A stretch of 64,000 bases of DNA from UMGS1322 sp045541035 (GTDB taxonomy: Bacteria > Bacillota > Clostridia > Christensenellales > QALW01). The notes below the pieces were generated by a model. That model was not told the origin of the DNA. It saw nothing but the letters and a program-made list of their open reading frames with translations, and did not search any database. The position numbers and the translations under genes are program-made. This document shows, one piece after another, positions 40,453 through 49,754 of the stretch (positions within the stretch are counted from its first letter, which is position 1; each line of letters opens with the position of its first letter). The DNA is taken from contig JAZQII010000038.1 of the NCBI GenBank assembly GCA_045541035.1, positions 67,371 through 131,370 on the forward strand. The letters are read 5' to 3'.

Positions 40453-42114
40453 ATGATCTATTCAAATGAAAAAAACGAAAAGGATAAAAGAGTCCGTGAG
40501 TATATAATTCCTCAAAAAATCATAAAAACATTTGGCAACGTTGAAAATGCCGATATTCTTCTTGAAAAAAACAGCAATCAAACTCTTTTTGATAACAGTA
40601 ACGTTGTAAGCCTTGAGACTGTAAAAGATAATAATGCTGCGATATTGATAGATTTTGGATTTGAATTTTGCGGTGGCGTTTCGGTTACGGTTTATTCTGC
40701 ACCGAGCGATAACGATGCAAAAATGCGGTTATGCTTTGGTGAGTCTGTTAATGAAGCACTTTCTCATGTTGGTGAAAAAAATTCATGCAACGATCATAAT
40801 CCCAGAGATTTTGAAGTTAGTTTATCGTTTTTCTCTACAAATCAATGGGGGAATACGGGGTACAGATTTTTATATATTGAACTTTTAACTGAATGCAAGA
40901 TTACACTCACTTCTGTTCAGGGAGTATGTGTTTATAAGCCCTATAAATTTATCGGCAGTTTTAAATCAAGTGATAAATTGTTAAACGAAATATATAAAAC
41001 TGCGGCACACACTTGCCATATGTGTATGCAAGATGAAATATGGGATGGGATCAAACGTGACAGACTTGTCTGGATAGGTGATCTGTATCCTGAACTTTTG
41101 ACCATTAAATACCTTTTCGGAAATGTTCCTGACGTTGAAAGTGCATTAAAATTTTCTGCAAGTATTTTGCCTGAAAAAGCATGGATAAACTCTATTCCGA
41201 CATATTCTTTATGGTGGATAATAAATGCTGATGCATGGTGCTGTTATAGCGGAGATGAACGCTTTTTAGAAAATAATAAAACGACAGTAAACAGAATTAT
41301 TAAACAGATTCTTGATAATGTTAATGATTCAGGTGTTTTTACGGCCGGTGATTTTATAGATTGGCCTACAAAAGACCTTCCTGCGGCAAAAGAAGGCGTT
41401 AAAGCACTTACAATGATGTTTTATAATGCCTCAATTAACATAAAAAAATATGTTGATGCTGATTTGGTTGAAAAATGCATTATAAACAGAGAAAAATTAA
41501 AGCATATTTTATGTTCGTCTCTTGGGTTTAAACAGATTGCTTCGCTGCTTATTTTAAACGATATGGCGCAGAAAGAATGTGTTGAACTTTTAAAAGACGG
41601 AAACGTAAACGGTTACTCTACTTTTATGAGTTATTTTATTTTCTCGGCACTGAGCAAGGTTGCCGATGAAAAAACAACCCTTAATGCGCTTAAAGAATAT
41701 TATGGCGCAATGCTCGATCTTGGCGCAACGACATTTTGGGAAGATTTTGATATTTCGTGGAAAGAAAATTCTTGTAGAATTGATGAAATCTGCCCCGAAA
41801 ATAAAAGGGATATTCACGGAGATAACGGTAAATATTGTTATCAGGGATTCAGGCATAGTTTGTGCCACGGCTGGTCGTCAGGGCCCCTTCCTTTTTTAAC
41901 TGAATATGTTTTGGGTATAAATATTATTGATCGCGGTTGCAAAAAAATAAGAATATCACCTCATGTAGATACTCTTAAATACGCTTCGGGAAGCATTGCC
42001 ACCCCTTATGGAAAATTATCGGTTGAGCATAAAAAAGATAAAAATGGTAAAATTATAACAAAATACAAGGCTCCAAAAGAAATTGAAGTAATATGCGAGG
42101 ATAAAAATGTTTGA
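40453..42114 (+). CDS. GH78-type alpha-L-rhamnosidase-like protein
   Basis: Probable intracellular glycosidase of 553 residues. An N-terminal beta-sandwich portion (about 50-160: IDFGFEFCGGVSVTV, GYRFLYIEL) leads to an (alpha/alpha)6 barrel with AAHTCHMCMQDEIWDG and KRDRLVWIGDLYPE, the RDR-W-GD general-acid region of GH78, then FIDWPTK and ATTFWEDFDISW, and a small C-terminal sheet. No signal peptide, so it would act on imported rhamnosides or related short glycosides. It is shorter than most GH78 enzymes, lacking extra N-terminal sandwiches. It overlaps the next gene by eight bases. Confidence 0.82.
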   Translation: MIYSNEKNEKDKRVREYIIPQKIIKTFGNVENADILLEKNSNQTLFDNSNVVSLETVKDNNAAILIDFGFEFCGGVSVTVYSAPSDNDAKMRLCFGESVNEALSHVGEKNSCNDHNPRDFEVSLSFFSTNQWGNTGYRFLYIELLTECKITLTSVQGVCVYKPYKFIGSFKSSDKLLNEIYKTAAHTCHMCMQDEIWDGIKRDRLVWIGDLYPELLTIKYLFGNVPDVESALKFSASILPEKAWINSIPTYSLWWIINADAWCCYSGDERFLENNKTTVNRIIKQILDNVNDSGVFTAGDFIDWPTKDLPAAKEGVKALTMMFYNASINIKKYVDADLVEKCIINREKLKHILCSSLGFKQIASLLILNDMAQKECVELLKDGNVNGYSTFMSYFIFSALSKVADEKTTLNALKEYYGAMLDLGATTFWEDFDISWKENSCRIDEICPENKRDIHGDNGKYCYQGFRHSLCHGWSSGPLPFLTEYVLGINIIDRGCKKIRISPHVDTLKYASGSIATPYGKLSVEHKKDKNGKIITKYKAPKEIEVICEDKNV

Positions 42115-42802
42115 TATATATTATTTAGTTCTTGTTTTGCCTGCGGTAATATTTGCAATGTGGGCAAGTTCAAAGGTAAATTCAACGTATAAAAAGTATG
42201 AAAAAGTTTATAATTCAAGAGGAATGAGCGGTGCTCAGGCAGCCCGTCTGGTTCTTGATCAGAATGGACTTACAGATATAAAAATCGAAAAAATTTCAGG
42301 TAATCTTACAGACCATTTTGATCCTAAGTCAAAAGTTATAAGGCTTTCTGAAGGCGTGTATGAAAGCACTTCGACAGCGGCGGTCGGTATTGCCTGCCAC
42401 GAGGTAGGTCATGCAATTCAGCATGCCGAGGGTTATGCGCCTATAAAAATAAGAACGGCTATTATTCCGATAACGAATATAGGTTCAAAACTTGCTGTTC
42501 CGTTAATAATTTTAGGTCTTATTTTAACGGGAATGTCAGAAATGTTCTTTAACCTTGTTTACGTCGGCATAGCGTGTTTCAGTTTATCAACTTTGTTTCA
42601 ATTGGTAACACTTCCAACTGAATTTAATGCCAGCAACCGCGCAATTCAATCTATTGAAGCCAACGGTATTTTATACGGCGAAGAAGTTGAAGGAACTAAA
42701 AAAGTTCTTACTGCTGCCGCCTTAACGTATGTTGCTGCGCTTGCAGTATCGTTAATGCAACTTTTAAGGCTTGTGTTAATGTTTTCGAGAAGAAGAGATT
42801 AG
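42107..42802 (+). CDS. YugP-type membrane zinc metallopeptidase
   Basis: Integral membrane protease-like protein of 231 residues (PF04298-type). Helix at about 5-20, then SRGMSGAQAARLVLDQNGL, DHFDPKSKVIRLSEGVY, and the zinc motif HEVGH at 98-102 in ACHEVGHAIQHAEG, two membrane helices (about 120-165), FNASNRAI and a C-terminal helix. The third ligand is probably the Asn/Asp-rich NASNRA region. The start lies within the 3' end of the GH78 gene, eight bases before its stop. Confidence 0.9.
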   Translation: MFDIYYLVLVLPAVIFAMWASSKVNSTYKKYEKVYNSRGMSGAQAARLVLDQNGLTDIKIEKISGNLTDHFDPKSKVIRLSEGVYESTSTAAVGIACHEVGHAIQHAEGYAPIKIRTAIIPITNIGSKLAVPLIILGLILTGMSEMFFNLVYVGIACFSLSTLFQLVTLPTEFNASNRAIQSIEANGILYGEEVEGTKKVLTAAALTYVAALAVSLMQLLRLVLMFSRRRD

Positions 42803-43669
42803 TTATTTTAAATCATCGGTAGGTTTTCTGCCGGTGATTTTTTTATAGAATCTTGAAAAATATGCAGGATCGTCTATACCTATTAAATGCGAAACATCAC
42901 TTACTGAAAGTTCTCCGCTTTTTAAAAGAATTTTTGCTCGGTTAATTTTTATTTCTTCAATATATTTGATTGGCGAAATACCGGTATATTCGCAAAACAA
43001 GCAGCGAAATCTTGATGGACTTAAGCCGGAAAATTCTGTAAGTTTCTGAACCGTTAATTCATTCATATCAAGTTTTTCAATTTTTTCTAATGTTGAAACT
43101 ATTGAACTGTATTTATTTTGATTGCTTGATTGCTTTATATAATCTGATAAATTATTTAATAACTGATAAAGTTTGATTCTGATTTTGTTAGGAGAGGGTT
43201 TTGATTCAGCGAAAGACGAGGCAAGATAATGGAAATAAGGATAAGCGTTTTTGAAATTTTTAATTTTAAAAAGATCTTTTGAGAAAATTATGTCTTCATT
43301 TTCATCGTTTACTATATCAAAACGAACATTTATCGCATTAAATTCTTTTTGAAATTCATTTTTGCCGTTGACGTAAAAATTATCTACCTTTTTTAATAAC
43401 TCTTTATTACCGTCAATACGGGAAAATATGCAAGTGTATTTTGAATTTTTTGGTAAATAAATAATATCTCCGGGAACAGCGTGTAAAAACAGTTTATTGT
43501 TTACATAATAAAAAGCTTCACAGCCCAAAAGAAACATTAATCCGCTTGCTATTCTTCCTTTTTCGGGGGTAGACCATTTTCCTGAAGTATTCCATAAATG
43601 ATAATGGGGTGTTATATTTTTTAAATGGAAATCTATTTCGTTTAAATTTTGTAATTCAATAAGTTTCAT
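42803..43669 (-). CDS. AraC-family transcriptional regulator
   Basis: Likely regulator of the divergent manA-glycosidase operon, 288 residues. The N-terminal sensor half has NITPHYHLWNTSGKW and AVPGDIIYLPKNSKYTC. The DNA-binding half has LTVQKLTEFSGLSPSRFRCLF and VSDVSHLIGIDDPAYFSRFYKK, ending TGRKPTDDLK. The gene ends against the YugP stop on the opposite strand with no space between, so no separate terminator exists there. The start has GGTGATG upstream. Confidence 0.88.
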   Translation of the reverse strand: MKLIELQNLNEIDFHLKNITPHYHLWNTSGKWSTPEKGRIASGLMFLLGCEAFYYVNNKLFLHAVPGDIIYLPKNSKYTCIFSRIDGNKELLKKVDNFYVNGKNEFQKEFNAINVRFDIVNDENEDIIFSKDLFKIKNFKNAYPYFHYLASSFAESKPSPNKIRIKLYQLLNNLSDYIKQSSNQNKYSSIVSTLEKIEKLDMNELTVQKLTEFSGLSPSRFRCLFCEYTGISPIKYIEEIKINRAKILLKSGELSVSDVSHLIGIDDPAYFSRFYKKITGRKPTDDLK

Positions 43670-43725
43670 AAATCATCACCGTAAAAATAATAGCATATTT
43701 TTAAAATTTTTTCAACATGTTTCAG

Positions 43726-43784
43726 GCGAAAAGTACAAGTTGAGCGAAAAGTAATATTGACTGGTTTTTTCTTAAATATATAAT
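43726..43784 (+). promoter_or_regulatory. AraC-type operator and promoter of manA
   Basis: Direct repeats GCGAAAAGTA at 43726-43735 and 43744-43753 (18 bases apart) end four bases before TTGACT (43757-43762). After 16 bases comes TATAAT (43779-43784). Two half-sites abutting the -35 is the classical AraC class II activation layout. Confidence 0.75.
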
Positions 43785-43804
43785 TATTATCAGGAGGTTT
43801 TATT

Positions 43805-44806
43805 ATGCTGTTAAAACTTATTGATAACCGTGTGCGCCGTAGTTACAATTCAAGCGGAATAATTGATAAATATACCGAAAAAATGCCTTTAAATTATCCT
43901 GAAGATTGGATATGCAGTGTTGTTGAGGCGTTTAATCCTAATTTTGAAAAAGTAGAAAATGAAGGATTAAGTAAGTTGGAAAACGGTGAATTTTTAAAGG
44001 ATTATATAAAAAACAATCAACATATACTTGGAGAAAAAAAGGACATTTCTATTCTTACAAAATTGTTAGATGCAGGGGAAAGATTGGTGATACAAGTTCA
44101 TCCTACCGATGAATTTGCAAACAAATTTTTTAATTCTTCTTGCGGTAAAACGGAATGTTGGTTTATTGTAGATGCAAAAGAAGATGCAAGTGTTTATATA
44201 GGCTTCAAGGAGGGTATAACAAAAGAAAAGTGGAAAGATGCTTTTGACAGACAGGATATTGGTTTGATGCTTTCAATGTTACATAAAATAAACGTTTCAC
44301 CGGGGGATTGTATTTTTGTTGCCGGGGGCATGCCTCACGCTATAGGCGAAGGCTGTTTTATTATTGAATTACAACAAGCGTCTGACTTAATGGTTATTTC
44401 TGAAAAAAAAACACTTTCGGGAATAGTTCTTGATGAGCGAAAAATTCACGGCGGATTAGGATTCGAAAAAATGTTTGATTGCTTTGAATATGTTGGTGAA
44501 TCTCAAGAGAAAATTAAAGAAAAGTGTTTTATAAATCATCATAAAGTATTTAATAAAATAATTCCGATAATAGATAAAAAAGTTACCGATAAATTTGGTC
44601 TTGACGTTATATATGTTAAGGATAAGTTTGAATTAAACGCTCAAAAAAACTATTCTATTCTTGTGGTTTTTGACGGCGAAGGTGTTCTGAAAGATAATAA
44701 AAATACTTTTAATGTTGCGAAAGGCAATAAATTTTTAGTTGAAGCAAATACGAAAATTGATATCTTTTCTGAAAAAGAAATTTCAATTTGCATACTAAAA
44801 CCATAG
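43805..44806 (+). CDS. manA: class I mannose-6-phosphate isomerase
   Basis: Zinc-dependent cupin enzyme interconverting mannose 6-phosphate and fructose 6-phosphate, 333 residues of the Bacillus ManA length. Metal ligands are visible in LVIQVHPTDEFA, KTECWFIVDA and GMPHAIGEGCFIIELQQASD, with DERKIHGGLGFE as the later loop. CAGGAGG precedes the ATG. It is first in an operon with a clan GH-A glycosidase, which supports release of mannose by that enzyme, but the isomerase alone could also accept allose- or other hexose phosphates. Confidence 0.9.
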   Translation: MLLKLIDNRVRRSYNSSGIIDKYTEKMPLNYPEDWICSVVEAFNPNFEKVENEGLSKLENGEFLKDYIKNNQHILGEKKDISILTKLLDAGERLVIQVHPTDEFANKFFNSSCGKTECWFIVDAKEDASVYIGFKEGITKEKWKDAFDRQDIGLMLSMLHKINVSPGDCIFVAGGMPHAIGEGCFIIELQQASDLMVISEKKTLSGIVLDERKIHGGLGFEKMFDCFEYVGESQEKIKEKCFINHHKVFNKIIPIIDKKVTDKFGLDVIYVKDKFELNAQKNYSILVVFDGEGVLKDNKNTFNVAKGNKFLVEANTKIDIFSEKEISICILKP

Positions 44807-44815
44807 GAGGATTAA

Positions 44816-46732
44816 ATGAATAAAGAATTTTTGCTTGATGATTATGATAATTTTATTATAGGAGCTAACTATTTTGCATCTCATGCAGGGACACGTATGT
44901 GGGAACTTTGGGATCCGCGTGTTGTTGAAAAAGATTTTAAAATTTTAAAGGAATACGGAATTGAAGTTTTAAGAGTCTTTCCCATATGGAGTGATTTTCA
45001 GCCCATAACAGCGCATTATATCCACGGAAAAAGTTATGATAATCAACCAAGAGAAATTATGTTAGGCGAGAAAGCACTTGATGATTCAAAAGAGGGTATT
45101 GCGGGCATTTCCGTTGAAATGTTTGAACATTTTGATGAATTTTGCTTGCTTGCAAAAAAATACGATATAAAATTTATTGTCGGATTGCTTACCGGCTTTA
45201 TGAGTGATCGTCGATTTGTTCCACCGGCACTAAACGAAAGAAATATTTTTACCGATCCATTTGCTCAAAAATGGACAGTTCGTTATGTTAGGTATTTTGT
45301 TGAAAGATATATTGAGTGCGATGTTATTTCTGCATGGGATCTTGGCAATGAAGTTTGCTGGCTTGATAAAGCAGGGGATAGTGATGCTTCTTACGCATGG
45401 GCATCGCTTATAACAAACACAATAAAAGCTATTGACCATAAACGTCCCGTTGTATCAGGACTTGATTGGAGTCATAGTGATAGTGGCGGTGTATGGAACA
45501 CTATGGAAATGGGTGAGATTATGGATATAATGACGTCGCACCCCTATGCTTGCTTTTCCTACGCGCAAAATGAAGGAATAAATGATTTAAAAACAATTCG
45601 GTATGTTACAAGTACAACGGTTGCTATTGGTGATATAGCGCGCAAGCCTTGTCTTCTTGAAGAAGTTGGTTCTATTGGTTATTCTACGCTTAACGAACGT
45701 TCTGAATCAGATTTTATACGATCAATTTTGTTTGATTCGTGGGCAAATAATTGTTATGGAATGTTGTGGTGGTGTGCTTTTGATCAGGGCATACTTGGGC
45801 ATAATCCGTATAGATGGAATGGTCGAGGAAGTGATTATGGTTTATTTGCACACGATTACCGCGCTAAGCCATGTGCAGAGGAATGCAAAAAGTTTTATAA
45901 TTTCTTAAGAAAACTACCTTTTAAAGCATTACCTGAACGTATCAGGGACACAGTTTGTATCATTCCTCATGGCACCGGTTCGAGCGAAAGAAATTTTGTT
46001 GCTATGATTGATACTTTTGGAAAGCAAGCAGGTCTTGATATAAAATTTAATTATGCTGATCAGCGGGTAGAAGATGCACCGCTTTATATTCTTCCTTGCG
46101 TTTCTTCTGCACAGTATGTAAATAAAGACAGATTCGTTGAACTTATCGAAAAAGTTAAGAACGGTGCCGATTTATTTATATCAATGGAAAACTGCTATTT
46201 GAGATGGTTTCCTGAAATTACCGGAATTGATGTTTATCAAAGAAGAGCGTACAATGATGATCAAACAATCGAAATTTCAGGAAAGAAACTTAACTCATAT
46301 GCGACTTATGAGTATATATGCGATAATATTGATGGCGAAGTTATTGCAAAAAATGCTCACGGAAACCCGATATTTGTCTGTCATAAGTTAGGGAAGGGAA
46401 GAGTTTATTCGTACCTTGCACCCTTTGAAAATAAAGCGATGGCACAAGCAGGCGTTTGCTCAACAAACGAGTATTTGGTTTACAAATATTTGAAAGATAG
46501 AATCAATAGCGGAAAAGTTGCGTCATGTAATAATTCGCAGATTGGATTAACCGAACACATTTTATCAGATAACGAAAGAGTACTTGTTGCTATAAATTAC
46601 TGTTCCGATGAACAAGAAGCGGAAATCAGTATTTCTGATGAATGGAAAGTAAAAAACGTTATTTATGGTGAGTATGATAGTAAAGTGAATTTTAAACAGA
46701 ACGATGCTGTTGTGCTTATTATCGAAAAGTAA
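44816..46732 (+). CDS. clan GH-A glycoside hydrolase, possibly beta-mannosidase-like
   Basis: Intracellular two- or three-domain glycosidase of 638 residues. The N-terminal TIM barrel (about 1-385) has GANYFASHAGTRMWELWDP, EVLRVFPIWSDFQP, the acid/base Glu in WDLGNEVCW and a nucleophile Glu in CLLEEVGSIG, the beta 4 and beta 7 positions of clan GH-A. A second domain (about 395-540: YILPCVSSAQYV, GADLFISMEN) resembles the glutamine-amidotransferase-like domain of GH42-type enzymes, and a small sheet domain ends the protein. GH5, GH42 and GH164 are candidates. The pairing with manA favours a mannoside substrate. TAGGAGG precedes the ATG. Confidence 0.78.
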   Translation: MNKEFLLDDYDNFIIGANYFASHAGTRMWELWDPRVVEKDFKILKEYGIEVLRVFPIWSDFQPITAHYIHGKSYDNQPREIMLGEKALDDSKEGIAGISVEMFEHFDEFCLLAKKYDIKFIVGLLTGFMSDRRFVPPALNERNIFTDPFAQKWTVRYVRYFVERYIECDVISAWDLGNEVCWLDKAGDSDASYAWASLITNTIKAIDHKRPVVSGLDWSHSDSGGVWNTMEMGEIMDIMTSHPYACFSYAQNEGINDLKTIRYVTSTTVAIGDIARKPCLLEEVGSIGYSTLNERSESDFIRSILFDSWANNCYGMLWWCAFDQGILGHNPYRWNGRGSDYGLFAHDYRAKPCAEECKKFYNFLRKLPFKALPERIRDTVCIIPHGTGSSERNFVAMIDTFGKQAGLDIKFNYADQRVEDAPLYILPCVSSAQYVNKDRFVELIEKVKNGADLFISMENCYLRWFPEITGIDVYQRRAYNDDQTIEISGKKLNSYATYEYICDNIDGEVIAKNAHGNPIFVCHKLGKGRVYSYLAPFENKAMAQAGVCSTNEYLVYKYLKDRINSGKVASCNNSQIGLTEHILSDNERVLVAINYCSDEQEAEISISDEWKVKNVIYGEYDSKVNFKQNDAVVLIIEK

Positions 46733-46738
46733 GTTTTT

Positions 46739-46766
46739 AGGACTGCCTCAAGCAGTCCTTTTTTTG
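46739..46766 (+). terminator. terminator of the manA operon
   Basis: Eight-pair stem AGGACTGC/GCAGTCCT (46739-46746 with 46752-46759) followed by T6. Confidence 0.9.
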
Positions 46767-46811
46767 TTTTAAAATTGTTTTATTGTATAATAATATAAAT
46801 GCCTTATTTGA

Positions 46812-46840
46812 TTGACATTTTTTTATTTTTGTTATACAAT
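46812..46840 (+). promoter_or_regulatory. sigma-A promoter of prfC
   Basis: TTGACA (46812-46817), 17-base T-rich spacer, TACAAT (46835-46840). Confidence 0.82.
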
Positions 46841-46877
46841 TTACATTTGGAAAAATAAGTTAAAGTGAGGATTTTTT

Positions 46878-48458
46878 GTGAGCATTCAACAAGAAGTTAA
46901 ACGCAGAAGAACCTTTGCTATCATATCCCACCCTGACGCAGGTAAAACTACGTTAACCGAAAAGCTTTTGCTTTATGGGGGAGCGATACATGAAGCGGGT
47001 TCCGTTAAAGCAAGAAAAACTGAAAAGCATGCGGTATCCGACTGGATGGAAATTGAAAAACAACGTGGAATTTCTGTAACAAGTTCGGTAATGTTATTTG
47101 ATTATAACGGTTATAGAATAAATATTCTTGATACCCCCGGACACCAGGATTTCTCTGAAGATACCTATCGTACTCTTGTTGCCGCAGACAGCGCTGTTAT
47201 GCTTATTGACGCCGCAAAAGGTGTTGAATTGCAAACTATAAAACTTTTCCAAGTGTGCCGTAAGAGAAATATTCCTATATTTACTTTTGTAAACAAACTT
47301 GACCGCGCAGGTAAAAATCCTTTTGATTTAATGGATGAACTTGAAACGGTTCTTGGTATTCGTGCTTGTCCCATGAATTGGCCCATTGGTACCGATGGCG
47401 ATTTTAAGGGAGTGTATCATCGTGAAAGCGGTCAGATTGAACTGTTTTCGGGTGGTAATCATGGTATGAATAAAGTAGAATCGGTTACGGGTGATTGCAA
47501 CGATCCTCAGTTTGCAGAACTTTTAGGGGAATATCATCACAAAAAACTCATTGATGAAATTGAACTTCTTGATGTTGCAGGTGATGAGTTTGATCTTGAC
47601 AGAGTTCTTTCGGGAAATCTTACACCTATGTTCTTTGGAAGTGCAATGAACAACTTCGGTGTTCAGCCGTTCCTTGAAAAGTTCCTTACAATCACTACTC
47701 CGCCAACACCTCGCGAAGCGGATTCAGGAATTATTGATCCTGAAAGCAATGATTTTTCAGGTTTTATATTTAAAATTCAGGCTAACATGAATCCTGCTCA
47801 CAGAGACAGAGTTGCTTTTATGCGAATCTGTTCAGGTAAATTTGAAAAAGGTATGACAGTTAATCTTGCAAGAACGGGTAAAGATCTTAAACTTGCACAG
47901 CCTCAACAGTTCCTTGCTCAGGAAAGAGAAACTGTTGAAGAAGCCTTTGCAGGTGATATAATCGGATTATTTGATCCGGGCGTATTTGCTCTTGGAGATA
48001 CTGTTTATACGGGGAAAAAAGTTCAGTTTGCAGGCATTCCTGTATTTGCTCCTGAACATTTTGCAAGAATCAGACCAATTGATACGATGAAGCGCAAGCA
48101 ATTCTTAAAAGGCATTACTCAACTTGCTCAGGAAGGTGCAATTCAGGTTTTCAAAGATAACACTTATGCGGCTGAAGAAATCATCGTTGGTGTAGTAGGT
48201 GTTTTGCAGTTTGAAGTGCTTGAACACCGTTTGCGCACTGAGTATAATGTTGAGATCGTTTCAAATCAACTTGCATTCAGATTTATTCGTTGGCTTCCCG
48301 AAGATTGCGAGACTGATAAACTTAAACTTTCAAGTTCAACAAAGATTGCCGCCGATCTTAAGGACAGACCTGTTGTTCTTTTTGAAAACGATTGGTCGAT
48401 GCGCTGGGCTGAAGAAAATAATAAAGGGCTTGTTCTTTCCGATATTTCCGATAGATAA
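46878..48458 (+). CDS. prfC: peptide chain release factor 3
   Basis: Translational GTPase that recycles RF1/RF2 from the ribosome after termination. The 526 residues start at GTG with AGTGAGGA upstream. G1 SHPDAGKTT (17-25), G2 QRGISVTSSVM, G3 DTPGHQDF, G4 NKLDR, then the domain with NPAHRDRVAFMRICSG and the C-terminal domain with GVVGVLQFEVLEHRL and WLPEDCE. Spacing and length distinguish it from EF-G and TetM. Transcribed from its own promoter; the pgk promoter follows directly. Confidence 0.96.
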   Translation: MSIQQEVKRRRTFAIISHPDAGKTTLTEKLLLYGGAIHEAGSVKARKTEKHAVSDWMEIEKQRGISVTSSVMLFDYNGYRINILDTPGHQDFSEDTYRTLVAADSAVMLIDAAKGVELQTIKLFQVCRKRNIPIFTFVNKLDRAGKNPFDLMDELETVLGIRACPMNWPIGTDGDFKGVYHRESGQIELFSGGNHGMNKVESVTGDCNDPQFAELLGEYHHKKLIDEIELLDVAGDEFDLDRVLSGNLTPMFFGSAMNNFGVQPFLEKFLTITTPPTPREADSGIIDPESNDFSGFIFKIQANMNPAHRDRVAFMRICSGKFEKGMTVNLARTGKDLKLAQPQQFLAQERETVEEAFAGDIIGLFDPGVFALGDTVYTGKKVQFAGIPVFAPEHFARIRPIDTMKRKQFLKGITQLAQEGAIQVFKDNTYAAEEIIVGVVGVLQFEVLEHRLRTEYNVEIVSNQLAFRFIRWLPEDCETDKLKLSSSTKIAADLKDRPVVLFENDWSMRWAEENNKGLVLSDISDR

Positions 48459-48463
48459 AGTCT

Positions 48464-48522
48464 TTGACAATTGTTGCCAAATATTGTATTATATATATGT
48501 AAAAAAACGCAAATTTTTGCGT
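48464..48522 (+). promoter_or_regulatory. pgk promoter and 5' stabilising-type hairpin
   Basis: Perfect TTGACA (48464-48469), 17 bases, TATTAT (48487-48492). A hairpin ACGCAAA/TTTGCGT (48507-48513 with 48516-48522) lies within the first bases of the transcript, well before the GGAGGG ribosome site. Confidence 0.7.
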
Positions 48523-48555
48523 CAAATTATATAATTTTTTGTGGAGGGTAAAATC

Positions 48556-49740
48556 ATGAACAAAAAGACTGTTAGAGACATTGATGTCAACGGCAAAAAA
48601 GTACTCGTAAGAGTTGACTTTAACGTTCCGCTTGACGAAAACAAAAACATTACTGACGAAACAAGAATCAACGCTGCACTTCCTACTATCAAGTATTTAC
48701 TTGAAAACGGCGCAGCAGTTATTCTTTGCTCACACCTTGGCAGACCCAAGGGAGAATTTAATATGAAATATTCTCTTGCTCCTGTTGCAAAGAGACTTCA
48801 GGAGATTTTCCCCGGCATCGTAACTTTTGCTGAAGACGTTATCGGCGAAAGCGCTGCAAATGCAGTTGCTAACGTTAAGGCTGGTGAAATCGTTCTTCTT
48901 GAGAACCTTCGTTTCCACGCTGAGGAAGAAAAGAACAACGCTGATTTCTCCAAAAAACTTGCTTCATATGCAGATATCTACGTAAACGATGCTTTCGGTA
49001 CTGCACACCGTGCACATGCTTCAACAGCAGGTGTTGCTGATTATCTTCCCGCAGTTGCAGGCTTCCTTATCGGTAAGGAACTTGATATTATGGGTAAAGC
49101 TCTTGAAAATCCTGAAAGACCTTTCGTTGCTATTCTTGGCGGTAAAAAAGTTTCTGATAAGATCGGTGTTATCAACAACCTTTTAGAGAAAGTTGATACT
49201 CTTATTATCGGTGGTGCTATGGCTTACACATTCTATAAGGCTATGGGCCTTGAAATCGGTAAGAGCCTTCTTGAAGAAGAAAAAATTGAACTTGCAAAGA
49301 GCCTTATTGAAAAGGCAGAAGCAAAGGGTGTAAAACTTCTTCTTCCTATCGATACACTTGTTGCTGATAAATTTGGCGAAGATGCAAACGTTAAGAACGT
49401 TGACCGTGATCAGATCCCTGCTGATTGGGAAGGTCTTGATATCGGTGAAAAGACACGTGAACTTTTTGCTGATGCAGTTAAGAATGCAAAGACCGTTATC
49501 TGGAACGGACCTATGGGCGTTTTCGAAATCGAAAAGTTTGCAGGTGGTACAAAGGCAGTTGCAGCAGCTCTTGCTGAGTGCGAAGGCACAACAATCATCG
49601 GCGGCGGCGATTCTGCTGCAGCAGTTGAACAGCTTGGTTATGCTGATAAGATGAGCCATCTTTCAACAGGTGGCGGTGCTTCACTTGAGTTTCTTGAAGG
49701 TCTTGAACTTCCCGGTGTTGCCGCACTTAACGATAAGTAA
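48556..49740 (+). CDS. pgk: phosphoglycerate kinase
   Basis: Glycolytic ATP-forming step from 1,3-bisphosphoglycerate. The 394 residues carry VRVDFNVPLDENKNI, SHLGRPKG, LLENLRFH, NDAFGTAHRAHAS, the GKKVSDKIGVINNLL segment, WNGPMGVFE and GGGDSAAAVEQLG with STGGGASLEFLEG. The ATG at 48556 has GGAGGG upstream; a GTG 15 bases earlier overlaps it. Strong codon bias like gdhA. First of a pgk-tpiA-gpmI operon; the glyceraldehyde-3-phosphate dehydrogenase gene often found in front is absent. Confidence 0.97.
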   Translation: MNKKTVRDIDVNGKKVLVRVDFNVPLDENKNITDETRINAALPTIKYLLENGAAVILCSHLGRPKGEFNMKYSLAPVAKRLQEIFPGIVTFAEDVIGESAANAVANVKAGEIVLLENLRFHAEEEKNNADFSKKLASYADIYVNDAFGTAHRAHASTAGVADYLPAVAGFLIGKELDIMGKALENPERPFVAILGGKKVSDKIGVINNLLEKVDTLIIGGAMAYTFYKAMGLEIGKSLLEEEKIELAKSLIEKAEAKGVKLLLPIDTLVADKFGEDANVKNVDRDQIPADWEGLDIGEKTRELFADAVKNAKTVIWNGPMGVFEIEKFAGGTKAVAAALAECEGTTIIGGGDSAAAVEQLGYADKMSHLSTGGGASLEFLEGLELPGVAALNDK

Positions 49741-49754
49741 GGAGAGTTTTTAAA

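Noticed and set aside
49183..49659. 158-codon frame antisense to pgk
   Set aside because: Shadow of a highly codon-biased gene; no start signals or motifs.
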